Positions 45,880-54,929 of a DNA stretch of 64,000 nucleotides are shown one piece after another (within the stretch, counting starts at the first letter, position 1; each line of letters opens with the position of its first letter). The DNA lies in assembly GCA_039819485.1 (NCBI GenBank), contig JBCBRY010000006.1:81232-145231 (forward strand), given 5' to 3'. Below the pieces are notes generated by a model. That model was not told the origin of the DNA. It searched no databases and saw only the letters and a program-made list of their open reading frames with translations. A program made the translations under genes and the position numbers. Source of the DNA: UBA6168 sp039819485. Lineage in GTDB: Bacteria > Bacteroidota > Bacteroidia > Chitinophagales > Saprospiraceae.

Positions 45880-45887
45880 TACATTTG
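45880..45887 (+). promoter_or_regulatory. Candidate -7 element (TACATTTG)
   Basis: A TAnnTTTG match 24 bases before the ATG at 45912, leaving a leader of about 18 bases; no -33 TTG seen. Confidence 0.35.
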
Positions 45888-45911
45888 CAGCAAAAGCCCA
45901 ACTGCGCCATC

Positions 45912-47996
45912 ATGATCCGTTATACCAAAGATACTGACCACATTGCCATCCTGAGCCTCGACATGAAAGACAGGCAACGCAATCTGTTGAACCATGAAAT
46001 TGTCGATGCGTTTGTTCCTGTTTTACAGCATTTAAAAAAAGAAAAGGAAAAAGGACAATTAAAGGGAGTGATCATCACCTCCGCTAAAAAAAATTTCCTC
46101 GTTGGCGGAGATCTCAAATACCTGTCAAAGACGAAAGACCCAGCAGCCATATTCAATTATGCCGAAAAACTAAAATCTTTTTTCCGAGAGCTTGAACGTC
46201 CGGGAGTTCCGGTCGTAGCTGCCATCAATGGCAATGCCATTGGAACAGGCTTTGAACTGGCTTTGGCCTGCCACCGCCGGATCATCATTAACAACCAGTA
46301 CATCCGGGTTGGTTTGCCGGAAGCAAAATATGGAGTAATGCCCGGCAACGGGGGTACGGTTCGGTTAATGTGGCTGCTTGGTATTGAAAAAGCATTTCAC
46401 ATACTGGCCGAGGGTAAAGAGTACACGCCAGCCGAAGCGGCCATTGCCGGGCTGATAGATGAACTGGTCGAGAACCAGGACGAGTTGATCAGCCAAGCCA
46501 AAAAATGGATTTTACAAACTACATCCGTCAAGCGGCCCTGGGACACAGAGGGCGCCTATATTTCAGGAGTCAAACAAAACATTGCCCGATTGGGAGCTTA
46601 CGTCGCTGCCAAATGGAAGCACCACTATCCTGCTCCGTTGGCAATCTTAAATACTTTGAATGAAGGCAGTCAGGTCGATTTTGATACGGCAAGCCGGATT
46701 GAAAGCCGCTACTACACAGCACTGTTGCTGAGTCCTGAATCAAGAAATATGACCAAGGCACTTTGGTTTGATCAAAACCAGATCTCGCAAGGTATTAGCC
46801 GGCCCAAAGGTTTTGGAAAATTCCGCCCCCGGAAGGTCGGAATCGTCGGTGCTGGATTGATGGGCTCCGGAATTGCTACTTCGTGTCTGGCCGCCGGGCA
46901 TGAAGTTTTGCTGAAAGATGTGTCGAAGATGATTGCCGAACAGGGAAAAGAGCGCGTAAAACAGATGCTGGAAGAGTACGTACAGCAGGGTAAGATTCTA
47001 AAAAACACACATGCTTCCTGTCTCGCAAGAATTCAAACCACCGAAACCGCAGAAGGATTCGAAGACTGTGACCTCGTGATCGAATCTGTATATGAAAACG
47101 TTGACCTGAAACGCAAGGTAGTTTTGGAAACTGCGAAATACCTGGACGAATATTCCTTTTATGCGACTAATACCGTTTCGATTCCAATCACCCAGTTGGC
47201 CACAAAATCCGCGTATCCGGGCCAGTTTATTGGTCTCCATTTTTTAAGGCCAGCTGAGAAAACACAGTTGGTAGAGGTGGTCAGTGGTGCTCAGACAAGT
47301 GACGAGACGATTGCAAAGGCCTTCGATTTTGTCAAATCGATTGGTAAAACACCGATTATAGTTAAGGATGACTGGGGGTTTTATGTGGCCAGGGTACAGA
47401 ATACCTATATTCTCGAAGGAATCACCATGCTACAGGAGGGCTACGCTCCAGCGTTGATAGAGAACCTGGGCCTGCAAAGTGGAATGCCTAAAGGGCCTTT
47501 AGCCCTGGGTGATGAACTTTCGTTGGACTTGGTGATCCGCTATGAGAAACAGGCGGCTGAATTGTACGGTGCCAAATACATACAACATCCTGCTGTAGCA
47601 GTTTTGGATATTATGATGAACAAGTTGAACCGGAGGGGCAAAAGGGCAGGTGCCGGATTTTACGATTATGAAAAAACGCCTACCAGGCTTTGGACAGAAT
47701 TGACTGATCACTTTCCCACAGCAAAAACAGATTACCAACGAGATGAGATCATAGAACGATTTTTATTCGCACAGATCTTAGAAGCCATTTGGTGCCTGCA
47801 TGAAGGTGTCATTAAAACCGAGCAGGAAGCTAACCTTGGTAGTGTTTTTGGGTGGGGCTTTCCATCTTTTAAAGGAGGGGTTATCCAGTATGTGAAGAGC
47901 TACGGGAAAAAGGAATTCTTGGAAAGATGTAGCAAACTCAAAAAAGCACATGGCCAGCGATTCACAGTGCCTGGCTGGCTGAAGAAAAATTTATGA
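45912..47996 (+). CDS. FadJ/FadB-like enoyl-CoA hydratase/3-hydroxyacyl-CoA dehydrogenase
   Basis: Bifunctional fatty-acid beta-oxidation enzyme, about 694 residues from the ATG at 45912. The N-terminal crotonase domain (1-190) has VGGDLKYLSK, AINGNAIGTGFELALACH and GLPEAKYGVMPGNGGT (with the catalytic Glu). The dehydrogenase part has the NAD site VGIVGAGLMGSGIATS, the catalytic His in LHFLRPAEKTQLVEVV and a two-part C-terminal domain (VKDDWGFYVARVQNTYI, GFYDYEKTP). The order is that of FadB/FadJ alpha subunits. The thiolase partner is not adjacent. Confidence 0.9.
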   Translation: MIRYTKDTDHIAILSLDMKDRQRNLLNHEIVDAFVPVLQHLKKEKEKGQLKGVIITSAKKNFLVGGDLKYLSKTKDPAAIFNYAEKLKSFFRELERPGVPVVAAINGNAIGTGFELALACHRRIIINNQYIRVGLPEAKYGVMPGNGGTVRLMWLLGIEKAFHILAEGKEYTPAEAAIAGLIDELVENQDELISQAKKWILQTTSVKRPWDTEGAYISGVKQNIARLGAYVAAKWKHHYPAPLAILNTLNEGSQVDFDTASRIESRYYTALLLSPESRNMTKALWFDQNQISQGISRPKGFGKFRPRKVGIVGAGLMGSGIATSCLAAGHEVLLKDVSKMIAEQGKERVKQMLEEYVQQGKILKNTHASCLARIQTTETAEGFEDCDLVIESVYENVDLKRKVVLETAKYLDEYSFYATNTVSIPITQLATKSAYPGQFIGLHFLRPAEKTQLVEVVSGAQTSDETIAKAFDFVKSIGKTPIIVKDDWGFYVARVQNTYILEGITMLQEGYAPALIENLGLQSGMPKGPLALGDELSLDLVIRYEKQAAELYGAKYIQHPAVAVLDIMMNKLNRRGKRAGAGFYDYEKTPTRLWTELTDHFPTAKTDYQRDEIIERFLFAQILEAIWCLHEGVIKTEQEANLGSVFGWGFPSFKGGVIQYVKSYGKKEFLERCSKLKKAHGQRFTVPGWLKKNL

Positions 47997-48068
47997 GCAA
48001 ATGAAAATCGGGTCTGACTAAAGTGAGCGAATACCTCAAAATACGCTCCTACCTGGTTTGCCTAAAAA

Positions 48069-48098
48069 AAGCCCACGGGAATAGACTCCCGTGGGCTT
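48069..48098 (-). terminator. Terminator for the small membrane protein gene
   Basis: A 12-bp perfect stem AAGCCCACGGGA / TCCCGTGGGCTT with a 6-base loop. The T7 run is on the minus strand only, so it serves a leftward transcript, i.e. the 48167-48316 gene. Confidence 0.75.
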
Positions 48099-48166
48099 CG
48101 CAATTCTAAGACCTTTTTTCAAAGATCGTCTAAGGACGATCATGCCAGATTATGATTTTAGGTATT

Positions 48167-48316
48167 TCATGATGCGGACATCAGCAGATAGATGCCAATG
48201 ATGCCGACAACAATCATAATGAAGGGCATAAATGTTTCGGCGACACTCTTCTTGCGAATAGTTGTGCCGTCATTTGAATAGTGTATACTAGTGTGAGAAG
48301 TAACATTATTAAGCAT
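48167..48316 (-). CDS. 49-residue single-pass membrane protein
   Basis: An ORF too short for most gene finders: ATG at 48316, stop at 48167, MLNNVTSHTSIHYSNDGTT at the start, then RKKSVAETF and one hydrophobic helix (FMPFIMIVVGIIGIYLLMS, residues 29-47) at the very C-terminus. Basic residues just before the helix predict a tail-anchored N-in protein. A terminator stem with minus-strand T7 lies 69 bases downstream, and about 1 kb of empty DNA lies upstream. Function unknown. Confidence 0.5.
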   Translation of the reverse strand: MLNNVTSHTSIHYSNDGTTIRKKSVAETFMPFIMIVVGIIGIYLLMSAS

Positions 48317-49315
48317 AATAGTTCATGGGTTGCTTAAGTGAAAAAATAAGGGATTATTCGACTTCTGCGCTACAAGTTCGATGTTGACTTTAGCAGAAAC
48401 TACAATTTGTTGATAGTCAGCATTTCGATTAAAAAACACTTCTGCACAACAATACGTAGCTTTCTTTTACTTCTTGAGAACCAACGATTTGAGGATTATA
48501 ACTTGACCAATTTTGTTCTCCAAAAAATGACGATGATAAGGTGGTGTTAAAAGTCTTTGTTCAAGTCCCGTTATGACGGGTTAAGTGTTTGGAGAATTTT
48601 CAAGTGTCGATAGGATTGTTTCTGCTCTGCTATTCCTGCTGATTGGTCAGCTTTCGTCAATGGCAACTGAGAATTGCCCATGTAATTTTAATCTTTTGTA
48701 TAGTGCTTCATGTAGTGTAAATCCTGATTAAGTCTGAGTACGTTCAATATTCCTTTTGTTACAGTGTAAAAAAAACAGGGGTTTGAACCTGCCTTTTTGT
48801 GCTAATCGCAGTGCAAATGTATTTTACATATTTTAATTTTTAAAATATTTTTAACGCTTTTTTGTGAACAATTATCACCGGAAGAGCTAAACAATTGATT
48901 AACAGGAAGATATGAAGAAAAATATCGTTTTATTCAATTGTCGATCTAACTCAACCCTAACCTCTAAACCCTCATAACAAAAAAATGCCGCTGTAAAATA
49001 ATTTCTAAGAACTGTCTTTATGGAAACGGTTAGTAATCAATAAGGTTACATATACGATTATTTTACAAAATAAATACTTATGAATAGGTATCGAATGAAA
49101 AAGAAATTTGGCAATCAACGTATTTATTGGACATTTACAGCATGGTACCTGTAGGTCAGAAAAAGGTGACCTTGATGGGAACCCTGCTAATTTTCCCTAA
49201 CCACTTTGGTCATAGTGATAATCGCAATTTCTTGATTGTCAGTATCTTCTGGCGATTTATATAAAATGAAGTCGTTTAAAAACTTCGATATTTTTCATTC
49301 AAAAGGACAAGAATT
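48317..49315. other. 1-kb gene-free interval
   Basis: AT-rich, with frequent stops in all frames and no ORF of note. It contains a tRNA-T-arm-like stretch (AGGGGTTTGAACCTG near 48778), which I do not accept as a tRNA. It would hold the promoters of the PhzF and small-protein genes. Confidence 0.6.
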
Positions 49316-50098
49316 ATGAATCTTAAAATGTTCCAGGTCGATGCTTTTACCAATCAGCTTTTCGGAGGCAACCCGGCTGCAGTTATTCCGCTGAAAAACT
49401 GGCTTCCCGACGAAACTCTTTTGAAAATAGCCATTGAAAACAATCTTTCCGAAACTGCTTTTTTTATTGAGCATGAAAATCATTTTGATCTGCGTTGGTT
49501 CACCCCTGCTTATGAGGTTGACCTGTGCGGGCACGCTACCCTGGCGACTGCACATGTGCTGTGGACTGAACTTGGATATACCAAAGACAAAATTGTATTC
49601 AAGTCGAAAAGCGGGCAGTTGGGCGTCCGGAAAGTCGATGGTTTTTATGAAATGGATTTTCCTACCGACCAAATCACGAAAGCCGATCTACCATCTGAAA
49701 TAGCTGAAGCACTTGCATGCGATATAATTGAAACATGGAAAGGCAGAGACGACTTCTTGGTTTTGCTGAAATCAAAAGCAGCATTGACTGCCTTGGCCCC
49801 CGATTTCCGGACTCTCGGAAAATTGAAAACCAGAGGGGTCATTGCCACCGCTCAGGGACAAGACGTTGACTTCGTCTCCAGGTGTTTTTATCCATATTAC
49901 GGGATTGACGAAGATCCGGTAACGGGCTCTGCACATACAACTTTGGCTCCTTTCTGGTCCGAAAAATTGGGCAAAAACAAAATGACGGCGCGTCAGATTT
50001 CTCGGAGAGGAGGCTTCTTAAAACTGCATTTGCAAGCAGAAAGAACTGCCATTCAAGGTCAGGCGGTTACATTTCTGAGCGGAGTGATAGAGATTTGA
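49316..50098 (+). CDS. PhzF-family isomerase-like protein
   Basis: A 260-residue protein of the PhzF/diaminopimelate-epimerase fold. It has two mirror domains: FQVDAFTNQLFGGNPAAVIPL at the N-terminus with the active-site Glu in NNLSETAFF, VDLCGHATLATAHVL, and the second-half GIDEDPVTGSAHTTLAPFW. In other bacteria the family isomerises phenazine precursors, but most members have unknown substrates, and no phenazine genes are here. An AGGA sequence precedes the ATG, unusual for this genome. Confidence 0.9.
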   Translation: MNLKMFQVDAFTNQLFGGNPAAVIPLKNWLPDETLLKIAIENNLSETAFFIEHENHFDLRWFTPAYEVDLCGHATLATAHVLWTELGYTKDKIVFKSKSGQLGVRKVDGFYEMDFPTDQITKADLPSEIAEALACDIIETWKGRDDFLVLLKSKAALTALAPDFRTLGKLKTRGVIATAQGQDVDFVSRCFYPYYGIDEDPVTGSAHTTLAPFWSEKLGKNKMTARQISRRGGFLKLHLQAERTAIQGQAVTFLSGVIEI

Positions 50099-50187
50099 AT
50101 AAATTTTCGAAATTGGCATTTTGATCACGGGTTGGGTATGGCTGCATGATTTATGACAACTTTCCTCGACCACCTTAACGAAACACC

Positions 50188-51348
50188 ATGCATCTTAGCG
50201 ATATAATTACCCATTTAGGTGAAGACAGAGAGAAATATTTTAATGCCGTTTCCCCACCGATTATCCAATCAAGCAATTTTGCTTTCGATTCCATTGATGC
50301 TTTCAGAAAAGCGATTGCCAATGAAATGGACAACCACCTGTACACGCGCGGCAACAACCCGACCGTACAGATTTTAAGGAAAAAAATTGCTGCCCTTGAA
50401 GGTGCAGAAGATGCGTTGATCGTAGCCAGTGGCGCTGGTGCCAACTCGATTGCAGTAATTGCCAACGTCAAACAGGGCGACCATGTCATCTGCGTGCAAA
50501 ATCCTTATTCATGGACAAAAAGCTTACTGGTCAACTTCCTTTCTCGTTTTGGCGTTAGCCACACCTTCGTTGATGCAACGGAGGTAAAAAACATAGAAGC
50601 TGCTGTTCGGCCTGAAACAACCGTCCTGTTTTTGGAAAGCCCCAATAGCATGACATTTGAAATTCAGGATTTACGTGCCTGCGCCACCTTGGCCAAAAGG
50701 CACAACATCGTAACCATCATCGACAATGCAAACTGCTCCCCCATTTTTCAGCGTCCGATCGAATATGGAATTGACATCGTGACGCATACAGGCACTAAAT
50801 ATCTGAACGGACACAGCGATGTCGTAAATGGAGTGATTTGTGGCAGCAAAGAAATGATGGAAAAGATTTTCGCTACTGAAATAATGACCATCGGCAATAT
50901 CATTTCACCGCATGATGCATGGTTAATTATCCGTGGATTGCGAACGTTGGAGCTACGGGTCAGGCGTAGTTTTGAGAGCGCACTGAAAGTCGCTCAATGG
51001 ATGGAAAACAACCCAAAGTTTGAAAAAGTATTGTTCCCCTTTTTACCTTCTTTCCCTCAGCATGAATTAGCAAAAAAGCAGATGACTGGTTGTGCAGGCC
51101 TCATTACCGCATTTTTAAATACGGACCAATACGAAGTGGCAGAAGCCTTTTTCAATAAATTAAAGAGGTTTCTTTTCGCCGTTTCTTGGGGAGGCCACGA
51201 ATCTCTGGTAGTTCCGACAATCGCGTTCATGAACATTCCCAACCGGGAGCGGCCGCCCTATCCACTCAATATGTTCCGATTCTACATTGGCCTGGAAGAT
51301 CCTGATTGGCTGATCGAAGATCTGGAACAAGCACTTGAGGCGGTCTGA
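50188..51348 (+). CDS. PLP-dependent trans-sulfuration enzyme
   Basis: A 386-residue Cys/Met-metabolism PLP enzyme (cystathionine gamma-synthase / beta- or gamma-lyase group). Motifs are SSNFAFDSIDAFRKA, YTRGNNPTVQILRKKIAALEG, the substrate-side ALIVASGAGANSIA, IIDNANCSPIFQ (Asp binding the PLP ring) and the Lys Schiff base in THTGTKYLNGHSD. Reaction direction cannot be told from sequence. It lies 89 bases after the PhzF gene on the same strand. Confidence 0.9.
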   Translation: MHLSDIITHLGEDREKYFNAVSPPIIQSSNFAFDSIDAFRKAIANEMDNHLYTRGNNPTVQILRKKIAALEGAEDALIVASGAGANSIAVIANVKQGDHVICVQNPYSWTKSLLVNFLSRFGVSHTFVDATEVKNIEAAVRPETTVLFLESPNSMTFEIQDLRACATLAKRHNIVTIIDNANCSPIFQRPIEYGIDIVTHTGTKYLNGHSDVVNGVICGSKEMMEKIFATEIMTIGNIISPHDAWLIIRGLRTLELRVRRSFESALKVAQWMENNPKFEKVLFPFLPSFPQHELAKKQMTGCAGLITAFLNTDQYEVAEAFFNKLKRFLFAVSWGGHESLVVPTIAFMNIPNRERPPYPLNMFRFYIGLEDPDWLIEDLEQALEAV

Positions 51349-51363
51349 TGCAACGCAAAATTA

Positions 51364-53034
51364 CTATTGAAGCATTAACTCCATGGCCAGTTCCATGCGT
51401 TTTGGATGGTATTTTCTTACAAATATGGCGAGCTTGTCAACGAGCGGTTGTGCACCTATTTGTCGGAGATGATCAAATAGATGCAGCATTTTGCGGGTGG
51501 GTTTAATGCCAAGATGGTTAGAAAAATATTTGTTCATCAAATGGACGTAATGGTCGTACAACTCTTTGGTGTGATCGGGCAGGAAATGATGGTCGTATTT
51601 CATCAAAAAATCAATCGTCCCTTCCTCCAAAGCAATTTTGCCCAATGGTTCTATCAATTTTTCCTCTCCATAAAGGTTGGCCAATATCTCGTTTTTGTCA
51701 AATGGATTTTTCGTTGCCGTTTCCAAAATGATTGCTTCCAAAAAAACAGGCCATTGCCCTTTGAAGTACTGCTTGCACAAACGGATGTATTTTACGTTTC
51801 CCGTCGCTACAAAACTATCCTTGCCCCATTTAACAACGTTTTCCGCATCAGATTCCGCAATTGCAATATCCAGCAACATCACCTTTAACCGATATTGATA
51901 AAGATGGTGGTCACTCAGCTCCAATCCTTTATTCCCTATTTTTTTGGCCATTTTATTCAGACCATGCTCAACAGCAGTACCGACGACAAATAGTACCTGA
52001 TCAGTCGACGTCAAAACCGATTTCAGGTATTCCCTGGCCAGTGTCGCAAACCCTTTCTTCTGTAAAATGATCAGTTTGCACGCAATCAATTGCTTGACGT
52101 ATTTTTCGGACAAACGATGCCTGTTTCTCAATTCTTTGTCGACTACTGTCAGCAAAGCTGTCGACTTTAATTTGTCATCTGCCAGGGGCAGCAATTGTTG
52201 ATAGAAATTCATACCGAGGTCATACCCTCTGAAAATTGGCTGCTCTGCCAGTTTGAGCAGGAAATCCCAGATTTCAGTACGAAGCATGGGAGGGATGGGT
52301 TTGGAAATCAACCGCTTGAGCAGATCAAAACATTTTCCACTAAAATCCAGAAATGCTTCCGTTTCATAATCAGTCCTATTTACAACAGGCACTAATTTTT
52401 CGATCAGCACATGCAAAACGGACCAACAATCCACGAAATGCTCCAGGGCAAGGGCGTCATTGGCTTGTCCAAGTAAATCCCTTCCGGTAGAGAGCAGCTG
52501 TTTGGTGCCGGGAACACTGAACCTATCATTTTTGTTACGTGCATTTTTCAGGACCGAGATGATTACCTGTCGATATTTTTCAGCATTATCCACCATTGGG
52601 ACAGCACTGGCAAAGCGGGTTTTCAAGGCAATGGAGAACTGCCGGTTACTACGTGCATAATACCGAACAAAAGCACTTAATTCTTCTTGTCCTACCTGAT
52701 CTAATATGGCATTGACGGTCAGTTTTTGATAGGTCTTTTTTTGTGCTTTTGCATTGGCCTTTTTTTCAGCAAGATGCTTTCGAAGCATCATCAGGCCGGC
52801 CGCTACATGTCCGCACATTTTTTCATCCTGAAAGACCGCGCATTCACAAGAACACGCCCTGACCTTCGAAGGAGTGATCTGCATCTCTACCTCAAACCCA
52901 TCTACTTCAGCAATCCAGAGGTTTCTTTCACTTTCAAAAAGGGAAGTTACATGTTGCGAGTCCAACATTTTCTCCCCGACCAGAATGTGGGATTCGGGTA
53001 AGGTCAACTCCAGATTTTTTAGCAAAAAGTTCAA
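51364..53034 (-). CDS. SWIM zinc-finger protein
   Basis: A 556-residue protein with a SWIM-type zinc finger near the N-terminus (Cys61-x-Cys63 ... Cys74-Gly-His76, in ACSCECAVFQDEKMCGH). The remaining 470 residues are alpha-helical and resemble the long C-terminal part of bacterial SWIM proteins of unknown function. SWIM domains bind DNA or proteins. Related genes often accompany SNF2 helicases; none is here. It is divergent from sixA with overlapping promoter elements. Confidence 0.85.
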   Translation of the reverse strand: MNFLLKNLELTLPESHILVGEKMLDSQHVTSLFESERNLWIAEVDGFEVEMQITPSKVRACSCECAVFQDEKMCGHVAAGLMMLRKHLAEKKANAKAQKKTYQKLTVNAILDQVGQEELSAFVRYYARSNRQFSIALKTRFASAVPMVDNAEKYRQVIISVLKNARNKNDRFSVPGTKQLLSTGRDLLGQANDALALEHFVDCWSVLHVLIEKLVPVVNRTDYETEAFLDFSGKCFDLLKRLISKPIPPMLRTEIWDFLLKLAEQPIFRGYDLGMNFYQQLLPLADDKLKSTALLTVVDKELRNRHRLSEKYVKQLIACKLIILQKKGFATLAREYLKSVLTSTDQVLFVVGTAVEHGLNKMAKKIGNKGLELSDHHLYQYRLKVMLLDIAIAESDAENVVKWGKDSFVATGNVKYIRLCKQYFKGQWPVFLEAIILETATKNPFDKNEILANLYGEEKLIEPLGKIALEEGTIDFLMKYDHHFLPDHTKELYDHYVHLMNKYFSNHLGIKPTRKMLHLFDHLRQIGAQPLVDKLAIFVRKYHPKRMELAMELMLQ

Positions 53035-53098
53035 GGCAGTAGTAAGATTAAAAAGGTATTTATGGTTCAGGAAATTTCCAGGGCCAATAACTAACTGG

Positions 53099-53106
53099 CA
53101 AAGTTA
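53099..53106 (-). promoter_or_regulatory. SWIM gene -7 element
   Basis: The reverse complement reads TAACTTTG, TAnnTTTG, 65 bases before the SWIM start and 23 bases from the opposite-facing sixA element. Confidence 0.5.
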
Positions 53107-53129
53107 GGTCTTTAGCGTTGGGTTTTAAT

Positions 53130-53137
53130 TAACTTTG
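53130..53137 (+). promoter_or_regulatory. sixA -7 element
   Basis: TAACTTTG (TAnnTTTG), 48 bases before the sixA ATG; divergent from the SWIM element with the identical core. Confidence 0.5.
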
Positions 53138-53184
53138 GCGGTTCACTGACACCAAAGCCATCCAAATATTAATAACGTATAAAT

Positions 53185-53682
53185 ATGAAAACCGTTTACC
53201 TTGTACGGCACGCTAAATCAAGTTGGGATTATTCGTCCTTGAGAGATGAGGAAAGGCCGTTGAACGACCGGGGTCTGAGAGATGCTCCTTTCATGGCTAA
53301 AATGTTAAGAAAAAAAGGGGTTGAACCTGATGCGCTGATTTCCAGCCCGGCTGTTCGAGCATTGACAACGGCCATTTTCTTTAAAATTGAGATGGGCGTC
53401 GAAGGGGAAGATATTATCATCAGAGATGAAATTTATGAGTCCATGAGCTCCACGATTGTGAACCTGATACAAAAGTTGCCAGAAGATTTTCAAACCATCA
53501 TGTTGTTTGGGCACAACCCAACTTTTACCAGTGTTGCCAATATATTTACAGAAAACTACATCCCCAACATGCCCACCTGTAGTATCGTGCGGATAGATGC
53601 CCAAGTTCCCAATTGGTTGGAATTCAATGATGCCACTGCCAAAGTCACCGAGTTTCATTTCCCGAAGCAATATTTTACCTAA
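53185..53682 (+). CDS. SixA-type histidine phosphatase
   Basis: A 165-residue member of the histidine phosphatase (phosphoglycerate-mutase-like) superfamily in the compact SixA class, which removes phosphate from phosphohistidine proteins. The catalytic His9 is in LVRHAKSSWDY, the second Arg/His region is ISSPAVRALTTA, and the second catalytic His is in MLFGHNPTF. A lipoprotein gene starts 16 bases later, so the pair is probably an operon. The two-component system at 54202 is a possible but unproven target. Confidence 0.88.
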   Translation: MKTVYLVRHAKSSWDYSSLRDEERPLNDRGLRDAPFMAKMLRKKGVEPDALISSPAVRALTTAIFFKIEMGVEGEDIIIRDEIYESMSSTIVNLIQKLPEDFQTIMLFGHNPTFTSVANIFTENYIPNMPTCSIVRIDAQVPNWLEFNDATAKVTEFHFPKQYFT

Positions 53683-53697
53683 TGCTTTTGGCCTGTT

Positions 53698-54051
53698 ATG
53701 ATTTTAGAAAAAAAAATAATCAAGCAATATCTATCACTTGCACTCATTTCTTTCTTTGTTTTTGGATGTGTAAAGGAAAATCCTCTTCCCCTGGAAGAGA
53801 AAAAACTGATAAAAATCCTTTGCGACATTCACCTGGCAGAAGCGGCCCTGGCAAAACTAAATGGAAGTATTAAAGATTCTGCTGCCGTGAAATTGTACCA
53901 ACAGATCTATACGATTCATGAGGTCAGCGAGGCTGAGTTGGATTCCTGCCTTTACCGTATTAAAAGAGACCCTGAAATCATGCAAGATATTTATCAGCAG
54001 GTAATGACGGAGCTTGACAAAATGAAACTTGAAGACCAACCAGGGCAATAA
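53698..54051 (+). CDS. DUF4296 lipoprotein
   Basis: A 117-residue lipoprotein (signal with FVFGC at about residues 19-23) of the Bacteroidota DUF4296 family. The core runs KKLIKILCDIHLAEAALAK, then KLYQQIYTIHEVSEAELDSCLY. Function unknown. It is 16 bases after sixA and 150 bases before the two-component genes. Confidence 0.85.
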   Translation: MILEKKIIKQYLSLALISFFVFGCVKENPLPLEEKKLIKILCDIHLAEAALAKLNGSIKDSAAVKLYQQIYTIHEVSEAELDSCLYRIKRDPEIMQDIYQQVMTELDKMKLEDQPGQ

Positions 54052-54148
54052 CCTAATTACTAAGTCCATCATTAACGACTTAATTGCCTTTAGTTTAAAT
54101 GGCGCCATCTTCTAAGTAACTTAACAATTTATTAATTCATTGCTTACA

Positions 54149-54176
54149 TTGCAACCAATCCATAACTATAAATTTG
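54149..54176 (+). promoter_or_regulatory. Promoter of the two-component operon
   Basis: TTG (54149-54151), 17 bases, then TAAATTTG (54169-54176): the full Flavobacterium-type TTG-N17-TAnnTTTG pattern, 26 bases before the response-regulator ATG. Best-supported promoter in the window. Confidence 0.6.
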
Positions 54177-54201
54177 CAAACTTTTCAACAAGAAAATAAG
54201 C

Positions 54202-54888
54202 ATGGAAGACATTAAAATTTTAGTTGTAGACGATGAACCAGACATCCTTGAAATCCTTACCTACAACCTAAAAAAGGAAGGGTATCAGGTAACGACTGCA
54301 AGCAATGGAGAGGAAGCCGTCGAAAAAGCAGGGCAAGTAATGCCAACTTTGATTATTCTGGACATCATGATGCCGCAAATGGATGGTGTCGAAGTTTGCA
54401 GGACCATACGGGCAAAAAAAGAGTTCGATGATGTACTGATCGCCTTTCTAACTGCCCGTGAAGAGGACTACTCACAAATAGCTGCGTTAGACGTGGGTGG
54501 TGATGACTACATTACCAAACCGATCAAACCCAGGGTATTGATGAGCCGGGTCAAAGCCCTTCTCCGCAGGGCTGGAAGAGTCGATGCCAATGATGATTCC
54601 AGTCATATCATAAAGGTGGGTGATTTGATTGTCAACAAGGAGAGTGTAAAAGTCATCCGCGGAGACCAGACCATTGATTTGGCCAAAAAAGAATTTGAAT
54701 TGCTGAGCCTGCTGATCAGCAAGCCAGGAAAAGTCTTTACCCGGGAAGAAATTTTCAACAAAGTCTGGGGAACAGACGTGATTGTTGGCAACCGAACCAT
54801 AGATGTACATATTCGAAAATTACGTGAAAAAATCGGTGACCATTATATAAAGACGATCAAAGGAATTGGTTACCGGTTTGAATTTTAG
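54202..54888 (+). CDS. OmpR/PhoB-family response regulator
   Basis: A 228-residue two-domain regulator. The receiver (1-120) has the acidic VVDDEPD, the phosphorylation site Asp54 in LIILDIMMPQMDG and the switch Lys in DDYITKPIKP. The winged-helix DNA-binding domain (about 130-228) has FELLSLLISKPGKVFTREEI and GNRTIDVHIRKLREKIG. Its partner kinase starts 42 bases downstream. It is PhoB-like in sequence, but the signal is unknown; no phosphate-transport genes are nearby. Confidence 0.95.
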   Translation: MEDIKILVVDDEPDILEILTYNLKKEGYQVTTASNGEEAVEKAGQVMPTLIILDIMMPQMDGVEVCRTIRAKKEFDDVLIAFLTAREEDYSQIAALDVGGDDYITKPIKPRVLMSRVKALLRRAGRVDANDDSSHIIKVGDLIVNKESVKVIRGDQTIDLAKKEFELLSLLISKPGKVFTREEIFNKVWGTDVIVGNRTIDVHIRKLREKIGDHYIKTIKGIGYRFEF

Positions 54889-54929
54889 CATTCAAATTCG
54901 TCCATAAAACCCTCAGTTCATTGATTTAC

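Noticed and set aside
48770..48800. tRNA-like stretch AGGGGTTTGAACCTG
   Set aside because: No acceptor, D or anticodon arms around it, and the T-stem does not pair properly.
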